Part shown: in pieces, positions 42,597 to 52,226 of the stretch | Layout: each line of letters starts with the position of its first letter | Numbering within the stretch: the stretch's first letter is position 1 | NCBI GenBank assembly: GCA_023390655.1 | Contig: JAEWCL010000003.1 | Coordinates: 1 to 64,000 of the forward strand | DNA: 64,000 bases | Direction: 5' to 3' | Source of the DNA: Bacillota bacterium | GTDB taxonomy: Bacteria > Bacillota > Clostridia > Christensenellales > CAG-138 | Program-made: the position numbers and the translations under genes | The notes under the pieces: model-generated | The model's input: the letters and a program-made list of their open reading frames with translations, nothing else | The model's database searches: none | Told to the model about the DNA's origin: nothing

Positions 42597-43226
42597 TTAT
42601 GACATGTGGCCGCATTTTTGCAAGAACAGCCGGATGGCCGCTTCTTCCTTTTCCCGGTCGCTGTTGGTTCTCCCCAACCGGTCGCACAGCCCCAGCAGCG
42701 CCACCTCTGAAACATCGGTATTCTGTAGCATGCCGCGCATATCGGCAAACGGCAGGTTGTTGACGACGAACAGGATGTGCATATGATAGCGGATCAGCGC
42801 GCATACCCGTCCGATAAACAGGCGGTCGTCCGTAAATACGCTTAAGAACTTCCGTCCCAGTTCCGAACCGAGTCTATCATGATCATAAGAGGTGATTTTT
42901 CCATTACGGACCCTGGTGGTATCCGGCTTTCCGATATCGTGCAGCAGCGCCGACCACATAAAAACAGCAGGGTCACGGCTTTGCTCGCGCATATTGGCAG
43001 CCGCGTCCACTACCAGCAGCGTATGGTTCCATGCGCTGCCCTCCGGATGATGCGTGGGGGATTGCTCCGTGCTCTTTAGCCGGTGCAGCATCAAAAAAGG
43101 ATGTTCCCTGAATTCCGGGGTATGGGAAAGCGCCGTAAGATAGCCGGAAGGTGCGCGGTCATGCAGCAGATGCCTGCCCGTTTCCCGGTATAACTCCTGC
43201 AGCGCTTTAGTGCTTGTCGTCTGCAT
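42597..43226 (-). CDS. HD-domain protein
   Basis: A 209-residue HD-superfamily protein with GSAWNHTLLVVDAAA, the metal His-Asp pair in SALLHDIGKPDTTRV, and ALIRYHMHILFVV. The layout resembles the HD part of tRNA nucleotidyltransferases and related phosphohydrolases, without the nucleotidyltransferase head. The start is uncertain; the ATG at 43226 has no good ribosome binding site and overlaps the small upstream gene by 20 nt, so translation may be coupled. Confidence 0.75.
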   Translation of the reverse strand: MQTTSTKALQELYRETGRHLLHDRAPSGYLTALSHTPEFREHPFLMLHRLKSTEQSPTHHPEGSAWNHTLLVVDAAANMREQSRDPAVFMWSALLHDIGKPDTTRVRNGKITSYDHDRLGSELGRKFLSVFTDDRLFIGRVCALIRYHMHILFVVNNLPFADMRGMLQNTDVSEVALLGLCDRLGRTNSDREKEEAAIRLFLQKCGHMS

Positions 43227-43350
43227 TTGGATCTTGTACGCCAAAGACCGCCCTTGCGCTTTCCGCCTGCGGATCATGCTTGACGTGCTTGGAGCGGAAC
43301 TTGCCGTCCTCTTTCTTTTTGTTGCGGGTGCTCTTCATTTTGTTGCCCAT
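43207..43350 (-). CDS. CPC_1213 family small basic protein
   Basis: A 47-residue basic protein starting MGNKMKSTRNKKKEDGKF and including KHVKHDPQAESARAVFG, a pattern I recognise from CPC_1213-type small clostridial proteins of unknown function. AAAGGAG lies just upstream of the ATG at 43350. It overlaps the HD protein start. Confidence 0.75.
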   Translation of the reverse strand: MGNKMKSTRNKKKEDGKFRSKHVKHDPQAESARAVFGVQDPNADDKH

Positions 43351-43461
43351 ACATAGGCTCCTTTCCTGCATGATACCATTTATCTTTCCGGCAACCGCAA
43401 TAGAATATGCACAATAAGGTTTTAAGAAACAATCCATCCGAAGCAGAATGGATTGCTGGCG

Positions 43462-44385
43462 TTAAGGCAGAGATACCGTCTGCGGGGAAACGGCTGCCTG
43501 CGGTAGCGTTTGCGCTGTTTTTCCTTTGCGCCGTTCGCTCAAAAGCGCCGCGCCTAAAATCAGGCAGGCGCCGGCCAGCTGGGCGATTCCCATCGTTTCA
43601 TGCAGAAAGAGCATGGACAGCAGAATTGCCGTTACAGGATCGATATAGCTGAGCATTGCCGCCGTCTGGGCATTCAGGCGCTGGATAGACGAAAAAAACA
43701 GGAAGAATCCGAGCCCGGTATGCACAACGCCAAGGATGAGCAGCTGCCAGAGGTTCTGCACCTGCCATTGCGCCTGCGCGAAACCGCCTGTGAACAATAC
43801 ATAGGGAAACAGCACGATGGCAGAGACCCCAAGTTGGGCGATCGTCGCATCAAGGGAAGAAATTTCTTTTGTAAACTTGCTCATCAGCGTAAAGCCCGCA
43901 TAGGAGGCGGCTGCGGCAAGGCCAAACAGCATGCCCGTGCCCGAAACGCTGCCCCTGCTGCCGGTGATGCCGGAAACAAGCGCCATACCAAGTATGGAAG
44001 CCGTCATGCAACCAAGCTTTGTGCCGGTCAGCCGTTCCTTTAACACAAAGGGCGAGACTGCTATAATCAGCACAGGCGCAAAATAGTAGCACAGTGTCGC
44101 TACCGCAATGGTCGTATGCCGATATGCTTCAAACAGAAAAATCCAGTTTGCGCCAAGCGCCGCGCCTGAACAAAGCAGGAGGGCCGCATTTTTTCGGATG
44201 GAAGGAAAACAAACGCGCGTCTTTGCGGCGCTGCAAAGGCAGAGCAGAAAGAGCACGCCAATGACACCACGGCATAACGCGATGACGCCTGCGGGCAGCG
44301 CGATGCCGCGCACAAGCAGGCCCATGCTGCCGAAGATCAGCATGGAAGCGCATAATTTGACTTTGGCGTTGTGAAACATATCCAT
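43462..44385 (-). CDS. EamA/DMT family transporter
   Basis: A 307-residue membrane protein of the drug/metabolite transporter superfamily with about ten helices in two EamA repeats: ASMLIFGSMGLLVRGIALP opens the first, and the second includes GVVHTGLGFFLFFSSIQRL and YIDPVTAILLSMLFLHE. It exports an unknown metabolite. The ATG at 44385 is chosen because the first helix follows at once. It diverges from a LysR gene that probably controls it. Confidence 0.85.
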   Translation of the reverse strand: MDMFHNAKVKLCASMLIFGSMGLLVRGIALPAGVIALCRGVIGVLFLLCLCSAAKTRVCFPSIRKNAALLLCSGAALGANWIFLFEAYRHTTIAVATLCYYFAPVLIIAVSPFVLKERLTGTKLGCMTASILGMALVSGITGSRGSVSGTGMLFGLAAAASYAGFTLMSKFTKEISSLDATIAQLGVSAIVLFPYVLFTGGFAQAQWQVQNLWQLLILGVVHTGLGFFLFFSSIQRLNAQTAAMLSYIDPVTAILLSMLFLHETMGIAQLAGACLILGAALLSERRKGKTAQTLPQAAVSPQTVSLP

Positions 44386-44514
44386 ACGGCGGCCCGCTTT
44401 CCTGCTTAAAAACTCTGTCTTGCCATTTGCCAGAATGGAGTATACTATAAATTCGTGCATCAGAAAAACGCATCTTTAGCATTTTTATTATGAGAGATAG
44501 TAATGAGGGATTCT

Positions 44515-45396
44515 ATGAGCATTCAAAAATACATGGCGTTTTTGAAGACCGCGGAACTGGGCAGCTTTACAAAGGCCGGGCAGGTTTTAGGGTATACGCA
44601 GTCGGGCATCAGCCATATGATCATGGACCTCGAGGAGGAGTGGCGCGTCTCCCTGTTGGAGCGCGACCGCGCGGGCGTGCGCATTACGTCCGATGGACAG
44701 AAGCTGCTGCCCTTTGTCGCCGGGGTCTGTGAGGCGCAAAAGCGCCTGCACGATGAAATCGGCGCGTTGCACGGCCTGCAGGCGGGACTCATCCGCATCG
44801 GCACATTTTCAAGCGTTGCGACCCACTGGCTGCCCAACATGATCAAGCTCTTCCAGCGGGAGTATCCCAATATTGAATTTGAATTGCTGCTTGGCGACTA
44901 TATGGAAATTGAGAATTGGATCATGCAGGGCAGGGTGGATTGTGGTTTTTTGCGCCTGCCCACAAAGCTGGAACTTCATAGCGTGTATCTTGAGCAGGAT
45001 AAATTCCTAGTCATCCTGCCCGAAGACCATCCGCTCTCAGATTGTGAACGGTTTCCGCTTAGCGCCCTTGCGGGTGCGCCGTTTCTGCTGCTGGAAAAAG
45101 GGGAGAAGACGGATATCTCCCGTATTTTTGAGGAGCATGGCATTACGCCCAATATCCGTTTCACGACATGGGATGATTACGCCATTATGTCCATGGTGGA
45201 GAACGGGCTGGGAATCAGCATCCTGCCTGAACTGATTTTGCGGCGCATCCCGTACAGGATTGTAAAAAAGGAACTCGAAGCGCCTGCCTACCGCCAAATC
45301 GGCTTTGTGATGAAAAATAAAAACACCGCGTCCCTTGCGGTGAAGCGGTTTGAAGAATATTTGCAGTACCGCAACGCGCAGCCCGGGCACGATTGA
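44515..45396 (+). CDS. LysR-type transcriptional regulator (transporter-linked)
   Basis: A 293-residue LysR regulator. The HTH is MAFLKTAELGSFTKAGQVLGYTQSGISHM (in segments), and the effector domain starts near LIRIGTFSSVATHWLPNMI. The ATG at 44515 has GAGGG at normal distance; the ATG at 44503 does not. It is divergent from the DMT transporter across 129 bp, so it probably activates its export gene in response to the substrate. Confidence 0.88.
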   Translation: MSIQKYMAFLKTAELGSFTKAGQVLGYTQSGISHMIMDLEEEWRVSLLERDRAGVRITSDGQKLLPFVAGVCEAQKRLHDEIGALHGLQAGLIRIGTFSSVATHWLPNMIKLFQREYPNIEFELLLGDYMEIENWIMQGRVDCGFLRLPTKLELHSVYLEQDKFLVILPEDHPLSDCERFPLSALAGAPFLLLEKGEKTDISRIFEEHGITPNIRFTTWDDYAIMSMVENGLGISILPELILRRIPYRIVKKELEAPAYRQIGFVMKNKNTASLAVKRFEEYLQYRNAQPGHD

Positions 45397-45426
45397 GTCT
45401 CAAACAGCCCGTAAGGCGATGCGGCA

Positions 45427-45993
45427 TCAGCCTTTTGCGGGGGCGTTGCGCTGGGCAAGATAGCCTTCAATCAGGGTGTCCGCGATATCACGGGCCTGCG
45501 CTTCAATCAGGTCATATTGCACGATACTTTCCCGGTATTGGCCCGATAAGACCTGCATGATCTCATATGTGGTAAAGTTGAGCAATTCATACAGCGCAAT
45601 CTGCAGCGTGCCGCTGTCATAATAGGGGTTGACTTCGGAAATGAATGCCAGAGAGCGGTTGACGTTGTCATACCACTGCGTCCGTAGCTCCTGCGTCGCC
45701 TCCATATCGCCCGCCTGTATTGCATCCAACAGGTCGATGGTGGTGTTGTTGTAAAGATCCACAAAATTGCCGAGGCTTGCACCGGCTTCCTGCCCATACA
45801 GATGTCCATACAGCTGCGTAAAATCAGCCGTATTTTGATTCAGGCGCTCAATAGAATCCGAACGGTAGGGAGAATTGTTGGCGGTATTCAGGATGGTTTC
45901 CCTGGTCCATTGAATGTTGTCGTTCCAAAGCTGGTGCATCCGGTTGGACAATTCCAGTTCGTCCAGCGGCATTGCTGCATCCATAGGCTGCAT
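45427..45993 (-). CDS. Uncharacterised all-helical protein
   Basis: A 188-residue acidic protein, predicted almost wholly helical, starting MQPMDAAMPLDELELSNRM, with WNDNIQWTRETILNTANN and YGHLYGQEAGASLGNFVDL. It recalls small clostridial four-helix proteins that lack a named family. I chose the ATG at 45993, preceded by GGGAGGG; an upstream TTG is unlikely. It converges on the LysR gene. No function is assigned. Confidence 0.7.
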   Translation of the reverse strand: MQPMDAAMPLDELELSNRMHQLWNDNIQWTRETILNTANNSPYRSDSIERLNQNTADFTQLYGHLYGQEAGASLGNFVDLYNNTTIDLLDAIQAGDMEATQELRTQWYDNVNRSLAFISEVNPYYDSGTLQIALYELLNFTTYEIMQVLSGQYRESIVQYDLIEAQARDIADTLIEGYLAQRNAPAKG

Positions 45994-46096
45994 AGGACTA
46001 CCCTCCCGCAAAATCGTGCAAATCGCTTGTCTTAAGATATGTGGTTGCCCGTGAAAACAGAATGGGTATTTGACCGCCGGGGATCGGAAACAAAGA

Positions 46097-46121
46097 AGAC
46101 CGGCCGAAAGCCGGCCGGTCT
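46097..46121 (-). terminator. Terminator after the aldehyde dehydrogenase gene
   Basis: A 10-bp perfect stem built on ACCGGCCG/CGGCCGGT (46099-46106 and 46112-46119), loop AAAGC on the plus strand. On the minus strand a CTTCTTTG tract follows. Confidence 0.75.
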
Positions 46122-46139
46122 CTTGCAGGGAGCATCTGC

Positions 46140-47504
46140 TTATTTCATCAGCCTGCGGATCATGCTTAAATTCCGCTCCTGATACGGGTGGTAGCGCATC
46201 GGCAGGTCAATCCAGTTGGATTTCTTTACGATGCTGCGGTAATGGGTGAAGGTATCGAAGCTTAGCTTGCCATGATAGCTTCCCATGCCGGAGTCGCCTA
46301 CGCCGCCAAACCCAAGGCGCGGGTTGGCGAGGTGGATGACCGTATCGTTGATGCAGCCGCCGCCAAAGGAACAGCTATCAAGCACCTGTTTTTCCACTGC
46401 GCCACTCTGTGTAAACAGGTAGAGCGCCAGCGGCTTCGGGCGGGAACGGATAAAGGAGATGCAGGTATCAAGTGCCTTGTAGGTCATAACGGGAAGGATG
46501 GGCCCGAAGATTTCCTCCTGCATGACGGGCGAATCCGGCGTGACGTCCACAAGCACCGTCGGTTCCACAAAACGGCGTCCGGGGTCGCTTCCGCCGCCGA
46601 TCGCCGCACGTTCCCCCCGCAGGAGGCCTGTTACGCGCATAAAGTGCTTTTCGCTGATGATGACGGGCATCTCGGAATAATCGCTGTTCGGGAAAAACGC
46701 TTCAATCGCCTTTTTATAGGCTTCTAAAAACCGGTCTTTGACCGATTCGTGTATCAGCAAATAATCCGGCGCCACGCAGGTTTGCCCGGCGTTTAACGCC
46801 TTGCCAAAGGCAATGCGCTTTGCGGCAAGCGGGATATCCGCTGTTTCATCCACAATCGCGGGGCTTTTGCCGCCAAGCTCCAGCGTGACTGGTGTCAGGT
46901 GTTTTGCGGCAGCCGCCATCACAGTCTTGCCGACCTCAACGCTCCCGGTAAAGAAAATGTAATCAAACGCTTCCTCTAAGAGCGCCTGGTTTTCCTCGCG
47001 GCCGCCCTCCACAACCGCAATGTATTCTGGCGGGAACGTATCACCAATGATTTTCGCGATGGTGCGGCTTGTAGCCTCTGCATAGGCGGAGGGCTTAATG
47101 ACGACGCAGTTGCCCGCTGAAATAGCGCCGATGACGGGCTCCAGGCAAAGCTGCACAGGGTAGTTCCAGGGGGACATCACCAGCACGACGCCGTACGGCT
47201 CCGGGGAGCAAAAGCTTTTTGCATGGAATTGCGCGATGGGCGTCCTGACCGGCTTTGCCCTGACCCAGCGGGGAAGATGCCTGAGATGGAAGTGAAGCTC
47301 GTCTAGCACCATGCCGGTCTCTGTAATATACGTTTCAAAGGGGGATTTGTTAAGATCCGCCTTCAAGGCAGCATTGATGAGCGGCTCATTCTCCCGAATC
47401 GCTTTTTGGAGTTTTTTGAGCGCGTCCATGCGGAATGAGAGCGGGCGCGTGGCCCCGCTCTCAAAAAAGCTGCGCTGCCGCGCAACGATGGAAGTAATCT
47501 CCAT
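46140..47504 (-). CDS. Aldehyde dehydrogenase (class 3 type)
   Basis: A 454-residue NAD(P)-dependent aldehyde dehydrogenase, the short length typical of the class 3/fatty-aldehyde branch. The oxyanion Asn is in MSPWNYPVQLCLEP, the catalytic base region is LELGGKSPAIV, and the nucleophile Cys is in NAGQTCVAPDYLL. The late EIFGPILPV is conserved. The ATG at 47504 follows GGGGAGGAACGGT. It stands alone with its own terminator. A role in aldehyde detoxification is general to the family. Confidence 0.92.
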   Translation of the reverse strand: MEITSIVARQRSFFESGATRPLSFRMDALKKLQKAIRENEPLINAALKADLNKSPFETYITETGMVLDELHFHLRHLPRWVRAKPVRTPIAQFHAKSFCSPEPYGVVLVMSPWNYPVQLCLEPVIGAISAGNCVVIKPSAYAEATSRTIAKIIGDTFPPEYIAVVEGGREENQALLEEAFDYIFFTGSVEVGKTVMAAAAKHLTPVTLELGGKSPAIVDETADIPLAAKRIAFGKALNAGQTCVAPDYLLIHESVKDRFLEAYKKAIEAFFPNSDYSEMPVIISEKHFMRVTGLLRGERAAIGGGSDPGRRFVEPTVLVDVTPDSPVMQEEIFGPILPVMTYKALDTCISFIRSRPKPLALYLFTQSGAVEKQVLDSCSFGGGCINDTVIHLANPRLGFGGVGDSGMGSYHGKLSFDTFTHYRSIVKKSNWIDLPMRYHPYQERNLSMIRRLMK

Positions 47505-47660
47505 ACCGTTCCTCCCCATGTATGTAATACAGCCCGGAGTCCGGGCGGGCAATTCGGTTACAAGTCCATTTTAACCCGCAGGCTCTGCGCTGTAAAGCGC
47601 TTGACATCCGGGCCAAACGGTGAAACAATAACAGAAAACAAATTATGGGAAATGATTGTA

Positions 47661-49805
47661 ATGAAAACAAGACGCCGTGCACATACAGGCAGCCCGCAGC
47701 TGTCCGCACTTCATGTAACGGTACTTCTGGTGCTCGTTCTTTTTGTCGCGACGCTGGCGGTGATGCTGATCGGTGGGTACAGCGGCATTTCGGATATGTT
47801 CACGCAGCTATTCAAGAGCAGGGAAGCGGTTCCGCCGCAGGAGGTGTTTTTATTATACACCGCCTGTATTGAAGAAGGCCGGTATGCGGATATGTACGCG
47901 ATGCTGGATGGGCAAAGCAAGGCTGCCATTTCAGAAGAGGACTTCATTACGCGCAACCGGAATATTTACGAAGGGATCGGCGCCGGCAATATCGCGGTAA
48001 CGCCGGGCGAATTTGATCAGCAGGCCGCATCCCTTCCGTACAGCTTCTCCATGGATACTGCCGCCGGAAGGATATCGTTTTCCAATACCGCATCGTTCAT
48101 AAAGGACGAAGAAACAAAAGAATGGCGCATCGTCTGGAAGGATGCGCTGATTTTCCCGGCGCTTTCAGAGACGGATAAGGTACGGGTCTCCACCGAGAAA
48201 GCAAGGCGCGGGGATATCTATGACAGAAACGGCGTCATGCTTGCGGGGGAAGGCACCGTCACTTCCGTGGGGATTGTGCCCGGAAAACTGCGGGAAGACC
48301 CGGCGGAAGATTTAGTGGCTCTTTCCACACTTCTTGAAGTGCCTGTGGAAACCATAGAGAAAAGTCTTGGTGCTTCCTGGGTGAAGGGCGATCTGTTTGT
48401 TCCCATCCGCAAGCTCAAAAAGGTGTATCAACCGGAGAGCGGCACCTGGGAAGTCGCGGATACGGAATTGGAAGAAGCGCTGCTGGCGATCCCGGGGGTA
48501 ATGATTTCAAACGAGAAAAGCCGCGTCTATCCCCTGGGGCAAAAGGCGGCGCACCTTGTTGGATATGTGCAGGCCATTACCGCGGAGGAACTCAAGGAAA
48601 AGCGGGGAGAGGGCTACACGGGCCAGAGCCTGGTCGGAAAGGTGGGCTTGGAAGCCCTGTATGAGGATACGCTGCGCGCGCGGGACGGCATGAAGGTTTC
48701 CATTGTGGACGAATCCGGCAAGGAAAAAACGGTGCTTGCAAGCAAGGCGGCGCAGGATGGGGCGGATATCGCCTGCACCATCGACGCGGAGGTGCAGGAG
48801 GCGCTTTACAGCCAGTTTCAAGGGGACAAAAGCTGCTCCGTCGCCATGGACCCGTGGACAGGGGAGGTATTCGCACTTGTCAGTACGCCCGCCTATGACA
48901 ACAACGATTTTGTGGTGGGCTACACACAAACCGCGTGGGATGCGCTGCTTGCGGATGAGACGCTGCCCATGTACAACCGCTTCCGCAAAACATGGGTGCC
49001 GGGTTCCTCATTTAAGCCCGTTACCGCGGCCATCGGCCTGACAACAGGCGCGTTTACCAGCACCGAAAACTTTGGCTACAGCGGCCTTCAGTGGAGAAAG
49101 GACGAAAGCTGGGGAAATTATTATATCAAGACGTTGCATACCTACGGGGAGGACGTCTCCTTAAAGAATGCGCTCGTCTATTCCGACAACATTTATTTTG
49201 CGAAGGCTGCGCTCAAAATCGGGGCGGAGCAGTTTGGCGGGCAGCTGCAAAAGATGGGTTTTGCGGAAACGCCGCCCTTTGATATCATCATGACAGCTTC
49301 GCAGTATGCCAATAAGGACGGCATCAACTCTGAAATCCAGCTTGCGGACAGCGGCTACGGGCAGGGAGAGATACTCGTTAATCCCCTGCACCTTGCATGC
49401 ATTTATTCCGCATTCGTCAATGACGGGAATATGATAAGGCCTTATCTTTTAAAAAATCAAGCTGCGGCGCCGGGTTATTGGATAGAGGGTGCGTTTTCGC
49501 AGGAGGCCGCGGCAATTGTAGCGGATGGGCTCACCGCCGTCGTCAGCTCGCCAAACGGCACGGGACACGCGGCATATACAAAGGGCGTTTCGCTTGCGGG
49601 CAAGACGGGCACTGCGGAAATCAAGGCGGCAAAAACGGACACGACCGGCACGGAGCTTGGGTGGTTTGTTGCGTTTCCCACCGATCGGGACGCAAAAAAC
49701 ACCGCCATGATCGTGAGTATGGTGGAGGATGTGAAGGACCGTGGCGGCAGCAGTTATGTGGTTGGCAAGGTCAAGGGCGCGCTGGATGCGCTTTCGGAAA
49801 GGTAG
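47661..49805 (+). CDS. Penicillin-binding protein, transpeptidase with MecA_N-like domain
   Basis: A 714-residue class B penicillin-binding protein that cross-links peptidoglycan outside the membrane. One N-terminal membrane helix (about residues 17-38) is followed by an NTF2-like MecA_N domain (EVFLLYTACIEEGRYADMY), then the PBP dimerisation domain (RGDIYDRNGVMLAGEG). The transpeptidase domain has the active-site Ser in VPGSSFKPVTA, the SxN-type YSDNIYF and KTGTAE. The start at 47661 is used because the charged KTRRR then precedes the helix. The MecA_N layout is widespread in Firmicutes and does not by itself prove beta-lactam resistance. Confidence 0.92.
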   Translation: MKTRRRAHTGSPQLSALHVTVLLVLVLFVATLAVMLIGGYSGISDMFTQLFKSREAVPPQEVFLLYTACIEEGRYADMYAMLDGQSKAAISEEDFITRNRNIYEGIGAGNIAVTPGEFDQQAASLPYSFSMDTAAGRISFSNTASFIKDEETKEWRIVWKDALIFPALSETDKVRVSTEKARRGDIYDRNGVMLAGEGTVTSVGIVPGKLREDPAEDLVALSTLLEVPVETIEKSLGASWVKGDLFVPIRKLKKVYQPESGTWEVADTELEEALLAIPGVMISNEKSRVYPLGQKAAHLVGYVQAITAEELKEKRGEGYTGQSLVGKVGLEALYEDTLRARDGMKVSIVDESGKEKTVLASKAAQDGADIACTIDAEVQEALYSQFQGDKSCSVAMDPWTGEVFALVSTPAYDNNDFVVGYTQTAWDALLADETLPMYNRFRKTWVPGSSFKPVTAAIGLTTGAFTSTENFGYSGLQWRKDESWGNYYIKTLHTYGEDVSLKNALVYSDNIYFAKAALKIGAEQFGGQLQKMGFAETPPFDIIMTASQYANKDGINSEIQLADSGYGQGEILVNPLHLACIYSAFVNDGNMIRPYLLKNQAAAPGYWIEGAFSQEAAAIVADGLTAVVSSPNGTGHAAYTKGVSLAGKTGTAEIKAAKTDTTGTELGWFVAFPTDRDAKNTAMIVSMVEDVKDRGGSSYVVGKVKGALDALSER

Positions 49806-49815
49806 CCGGGCGGAG

Positions 49816-50469
49816 TTACCGCTTTACAATGACGCCCAGAAGGCCAATAAGGCCCGCCGCCTGAAAAGGATCGATCATTGCGCCCTTGAGTTCCACGGGC
49901 GGGGAGGAAACGATGGGCGCTATCAATTCGTTGCCGCTGAAATCGATGCCCGCAAGCATTGTTTGATAGAAACTGCTTCTGATAAAGTTCGAGTTTCTTG
50001 CCGAGAAGTTCTTCAGCTTCGCTTTCGTTAAGGATGCTTCTGTGAAGTCAACCGTATCAAACAGTGCATCTAAAATCCGGGTGTTGTCAAAACAAGAATA
50101 GCGGAGATTGCATCGTTCAAATGCAGTGTGTTTAATAACGGTATCCCGCATATCCATGCCGATGCATTTGCAGTTGATAAACCGGCAACGCTCAAAATAC
50201 GCTGCCGGAAATTTGCTGTTTGAAAAATCGCAGGATTGAAACACAATGTCGATAAAGCTGGCGTTTTCAAAGCTGCAAGTATGAAAGGTGCAATTTTCAA
50301 GCAGGCTTGTTTTCAGGTCAAGGCCCGAAAGGTCTATGGCCTCTGCCTGTAAAGCGCAGGATTTGATTGCTGAAACCGGCTTTTCCTGCAACAAAAAATC
50401 CTGCGTGTAGGCAATAAAATCATCTACCTGGAAGCTGTCTTTTGCGATTTGCGGCTGGCTAAGTTGCAA
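49816..50469 (-). CDS. Pentapeptide repeat protein
   Basis: A 217-residue right-handed beta-helix protein with about 25 tandem A(D/N)LXX-type repeats (for example LENCTFHTCSFENASFIDI and DNTRILDALFDTVDFTEAS), and a short C-terminal tail with a hydrophobic segment. It resembles Qnr/MfpA-type DNA mimics in layout, but a role in quinolone protection is unproven. The start is TTG with GGGAG upstream. It converges on the penicillin-binding protein gene with a 10-nt gap. Confidence 0.88.
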   Translation of the reverse strand: MQLSQPQIAKDSFQVDDFIAYTQDFLLQEKPVSAIKSCALQAEAIDLSGLDLKTSLLENCTFHTCSFENASFIDIVFQSCDFSNSKFPAAYFERCRFINCKCIGMDMRDTVIKHTAFERCNLRYSCFDNTRILDALFDTVDFTEASLTKAKLKNFSARNSNFIRSSFYQTMLAGIDFSGNELIAPIVSSPPVELKGAMIDPFQAAGLIGLLGVIVKR

Positions 50470-50520
50470 TTCTGATTTCTCCCATGTTTGGCCGTTGTGT
50501 GCGGCTTTATTTTTACGTGT

Positions 50521-50790
50521 TTATAAACCTTTTTGTCCGTTTATGATGGCAAATGCCCTGTCGTAATCCGACCTGTGCACGTAAATCCTGTATTCGTATT
50601 CCAACTGCAGGCTCTCCCCAAAGGTCCCCAGCATTCCTCTGGACCCAAGGGAGAGGGGCGATGGGCTTCTGCGGTTGGTCACATGCACATCATACCCGAT
50701 ACCGTGCTGCAAAAGCAGCGCCCGGACATCGGCTTGCCGTTTCATATCGTAAGTGATGGTGAGTTCTTTCCGGTTGAATATGGTAAGCAT
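50521..50790 (-). CDS. Small protein of unknown function
   Basis: An 89-residue protein, MLTIFNRKELTITYDMKRQ onwards, with a short alpha/beta pattern that ends YRIYVHRSDYDRAFAIING. It resembles DUF2007-like putative signal-transducing proteins in length and pattern. The ATG follows GAAGGGAGTAAGAC. No function is assigned. Confidence 0.65.
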   Translation of the reverse strand: MLTIFNRKELTITYDMKRQADVRALLLQHGIGYDVHVTNRRSPSPLSLGSRGMLGTFGESLQLEYEYRIYVHRSDYDRAFAIINGQKGL

Positions 50791-50850
50791 GTCTTACTCC
50801 CTTCAGCAAACATCCGGTTTATAAAATGCACACGGTATCCGCGGCAAAAG

Positions 50851-50875
50851 AATAGCCCGGCAAGGAAGCCGGGCC
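50851..50875 (-). terminator. Terminator after the small acetyltransferase gene
   Basis: GCCCGGC/GCCGGGC (50855-50861 and 50868-50874) with an AAGGAA loop. On the minus strand it is followed by TATTCTTTTG. Confidence 0.55.
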
Positions 50876-50883
50876 GGACGGAG

Positions 50884-51162
50884 TTACCACACGTTTAATG
50901 CACGGACAAACTCCGGATGTTCCTCAAACCAGTTGATCGCCATGGGACATGTTGCCGTCGCCTGAAAGTTTTGGGACTGTATCTGCGCCACAGCAGCCCG
51001 CATAAGGGTTGCCAGCATGCTGTTTACCGGCAGGGACGGGCTGATAAACGTGCGGTCAAAATTCACATGGGTATCCGAGACCGATGGGAACGTGATTTCC
51101 GCCATGATGTTGCCGTTTGCGTCCTCTACAAAGACGCGATTTGATTCAACCTGAATTTCCAC
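50884..51162 (-). CDS. Small YjdJ-type GNAT-like protein
   Basis: A 92-residue protein resembling the short GNAT-fold acetyltransferases (YjdJ/GTT1-type): IMAEITFPSVSDTHVNFDRTF (in parts), LMRAAVAQIQSQNF and CPMAINWFEEHPEF. The start is GTG with GAGGTGA upstream. Proteins of this type often serve as simple acetyl-CoA-binding units. The acceptor is unknown. Confidence 0.72.
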   Translation of the reverse strand: MEIQVESNRVFVEDANGNIMAEITFPSVSDTHVNFDRTFISPSLPVNSMLATLMRAAVAQIQSQNFQATATCPMAINWFEEHPEFVRALNVW

Positions 51163-51287
51163 TATCTCACCTCAAAAAGGATTATACCATAAAGCGGGGA
51201 AGCACACAGTATAAATGTATTTTTAATACGGCGCAAACGTTCCATTGGACGCTGTCAAATCGCTCCATCTGCGCTCCGGCACGCAGG

Positions 51288-52226
51288 CTATTCCCTCAGG
51301 GCGTCGCAGGCGATCTTGATAAAATCGCGCGCAGCGTTGGAGAAATAGCGGTTGCGGTCATAGCAAATGGCCAGTGTCCCCGAGGCGGAGGCGTCCGTAA
51401 TGGGGAAGTAATCCAGATTCTCATCCTCTTCCCTGAAATTCATGCCGTGGATGTGTTTGAGAAACAGCTCGGGATAAACGGCAATTCCCATCCCGTTTTG
51501 CGCGAGTGCATAGGCCGTTTCCGTGTTTTCGGTTTCAAAGAGCACATTGAGCTTTGCGCCGCGGGAGCTGGTGTAGTTATCGATGAGGCTGCGGATGCGG
51601 TTGCCTTTCTTGAGCAGGATGAACGGCATCTCGGCAAAGCAGGAGATATCCGCCGAAATCGAGAATTTGCCGCGCATATACTCGCAGCGGTCCCCAAAGA
51701 GCGCGTTTGTGAGCCGCTTAGGCACAAGCAGCAGCAGACGCTCGACAGCCAAGGGGACGATCTCCACCGATTCCAGCGTGACGGGGGTAAAGACGATCAT
51801 CAGGTCGATGCGTCCGTGCCTGAGGTATTCCTCCAGTTCCGCGGAGTTGCCCTCCATGACGGATGTCTCGATGAACGGGTTCTTTTCGTTGAACTCCGGC
51901 AGGATCTCAGGCAATATGGCCCGGCCGCAGGTGTGGGAGATTCCGATGCGCAGCGCGCCGCGGCGCTGTCCTGCGATATCGTCCATCTCGCTGTACACCT
52001 GCCGCTCCAAATCCAATATTCTCCGGGCGAATGTCTCCAATCTCGCGCCCGCGTAGGTCGGCGCAAGCACCGGCGTCCGGTCAAAGAGCTTGACGTTCAG
52101 GTCCTTTTCCAGCGCCGCAATATGGGCGCTCAAGGATTGCTGGCTGATGTACAGGCGCTTTGCAGCCTTGGTGACATTCAGCTCCTCTGTGACCGCTAGA
52201 AAATACTTCAAACTCGTAAAATTCAT
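51288..52226 (-). CDS. LysR-type regulator of the glutamate mutase operon
   Basis: A 312-residue LysR regulator. The HTH includes FLAVTEELNVTKAAKRLYISQQSLSAHI (in segments), and the effector domain begins near ALRIGISHTCGRAILPEIL. It is divergent from the glutamate mutase operon, with a palindrome in between, so it probably controls that operon. A glutamate-pathway intermediate as co-inducer is inference. Confidence 0.88.
   Translation of the reverse strand: MNFTSLKYFLAVTEELNVTKAAKRLYISQQSLSAHIAALEKDLNVKLFDRTPVLAPTYAGARLETFARRILDLERQVYSEMDDIAGQRRGALRIGISHTCGRAILPEILPEFNEKNPFIETSVMEGNSAELEEYLRHGRIDLMIVFTPVTLESVEIVPLAVERLLLLVPKRLTNALFGDRCEYMRGKFSISADISCFAEMPFILLKKGNRIRSLIDNYTSSRGAKLNVLFETENTETAYALAQNGMGIAVYPELFLKHIHGMNFREEDENLDYFPITDASASGTLAICYDRNRYFSNAARDFIKIACDALRE

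Noticed and set aside
51117..52199. A 360-codon open frame on the plus strand
   Set aside because: It is antisense to the LysR gene, which has a clear HTH and effector domain. The plus-strand product has no domain pattern.
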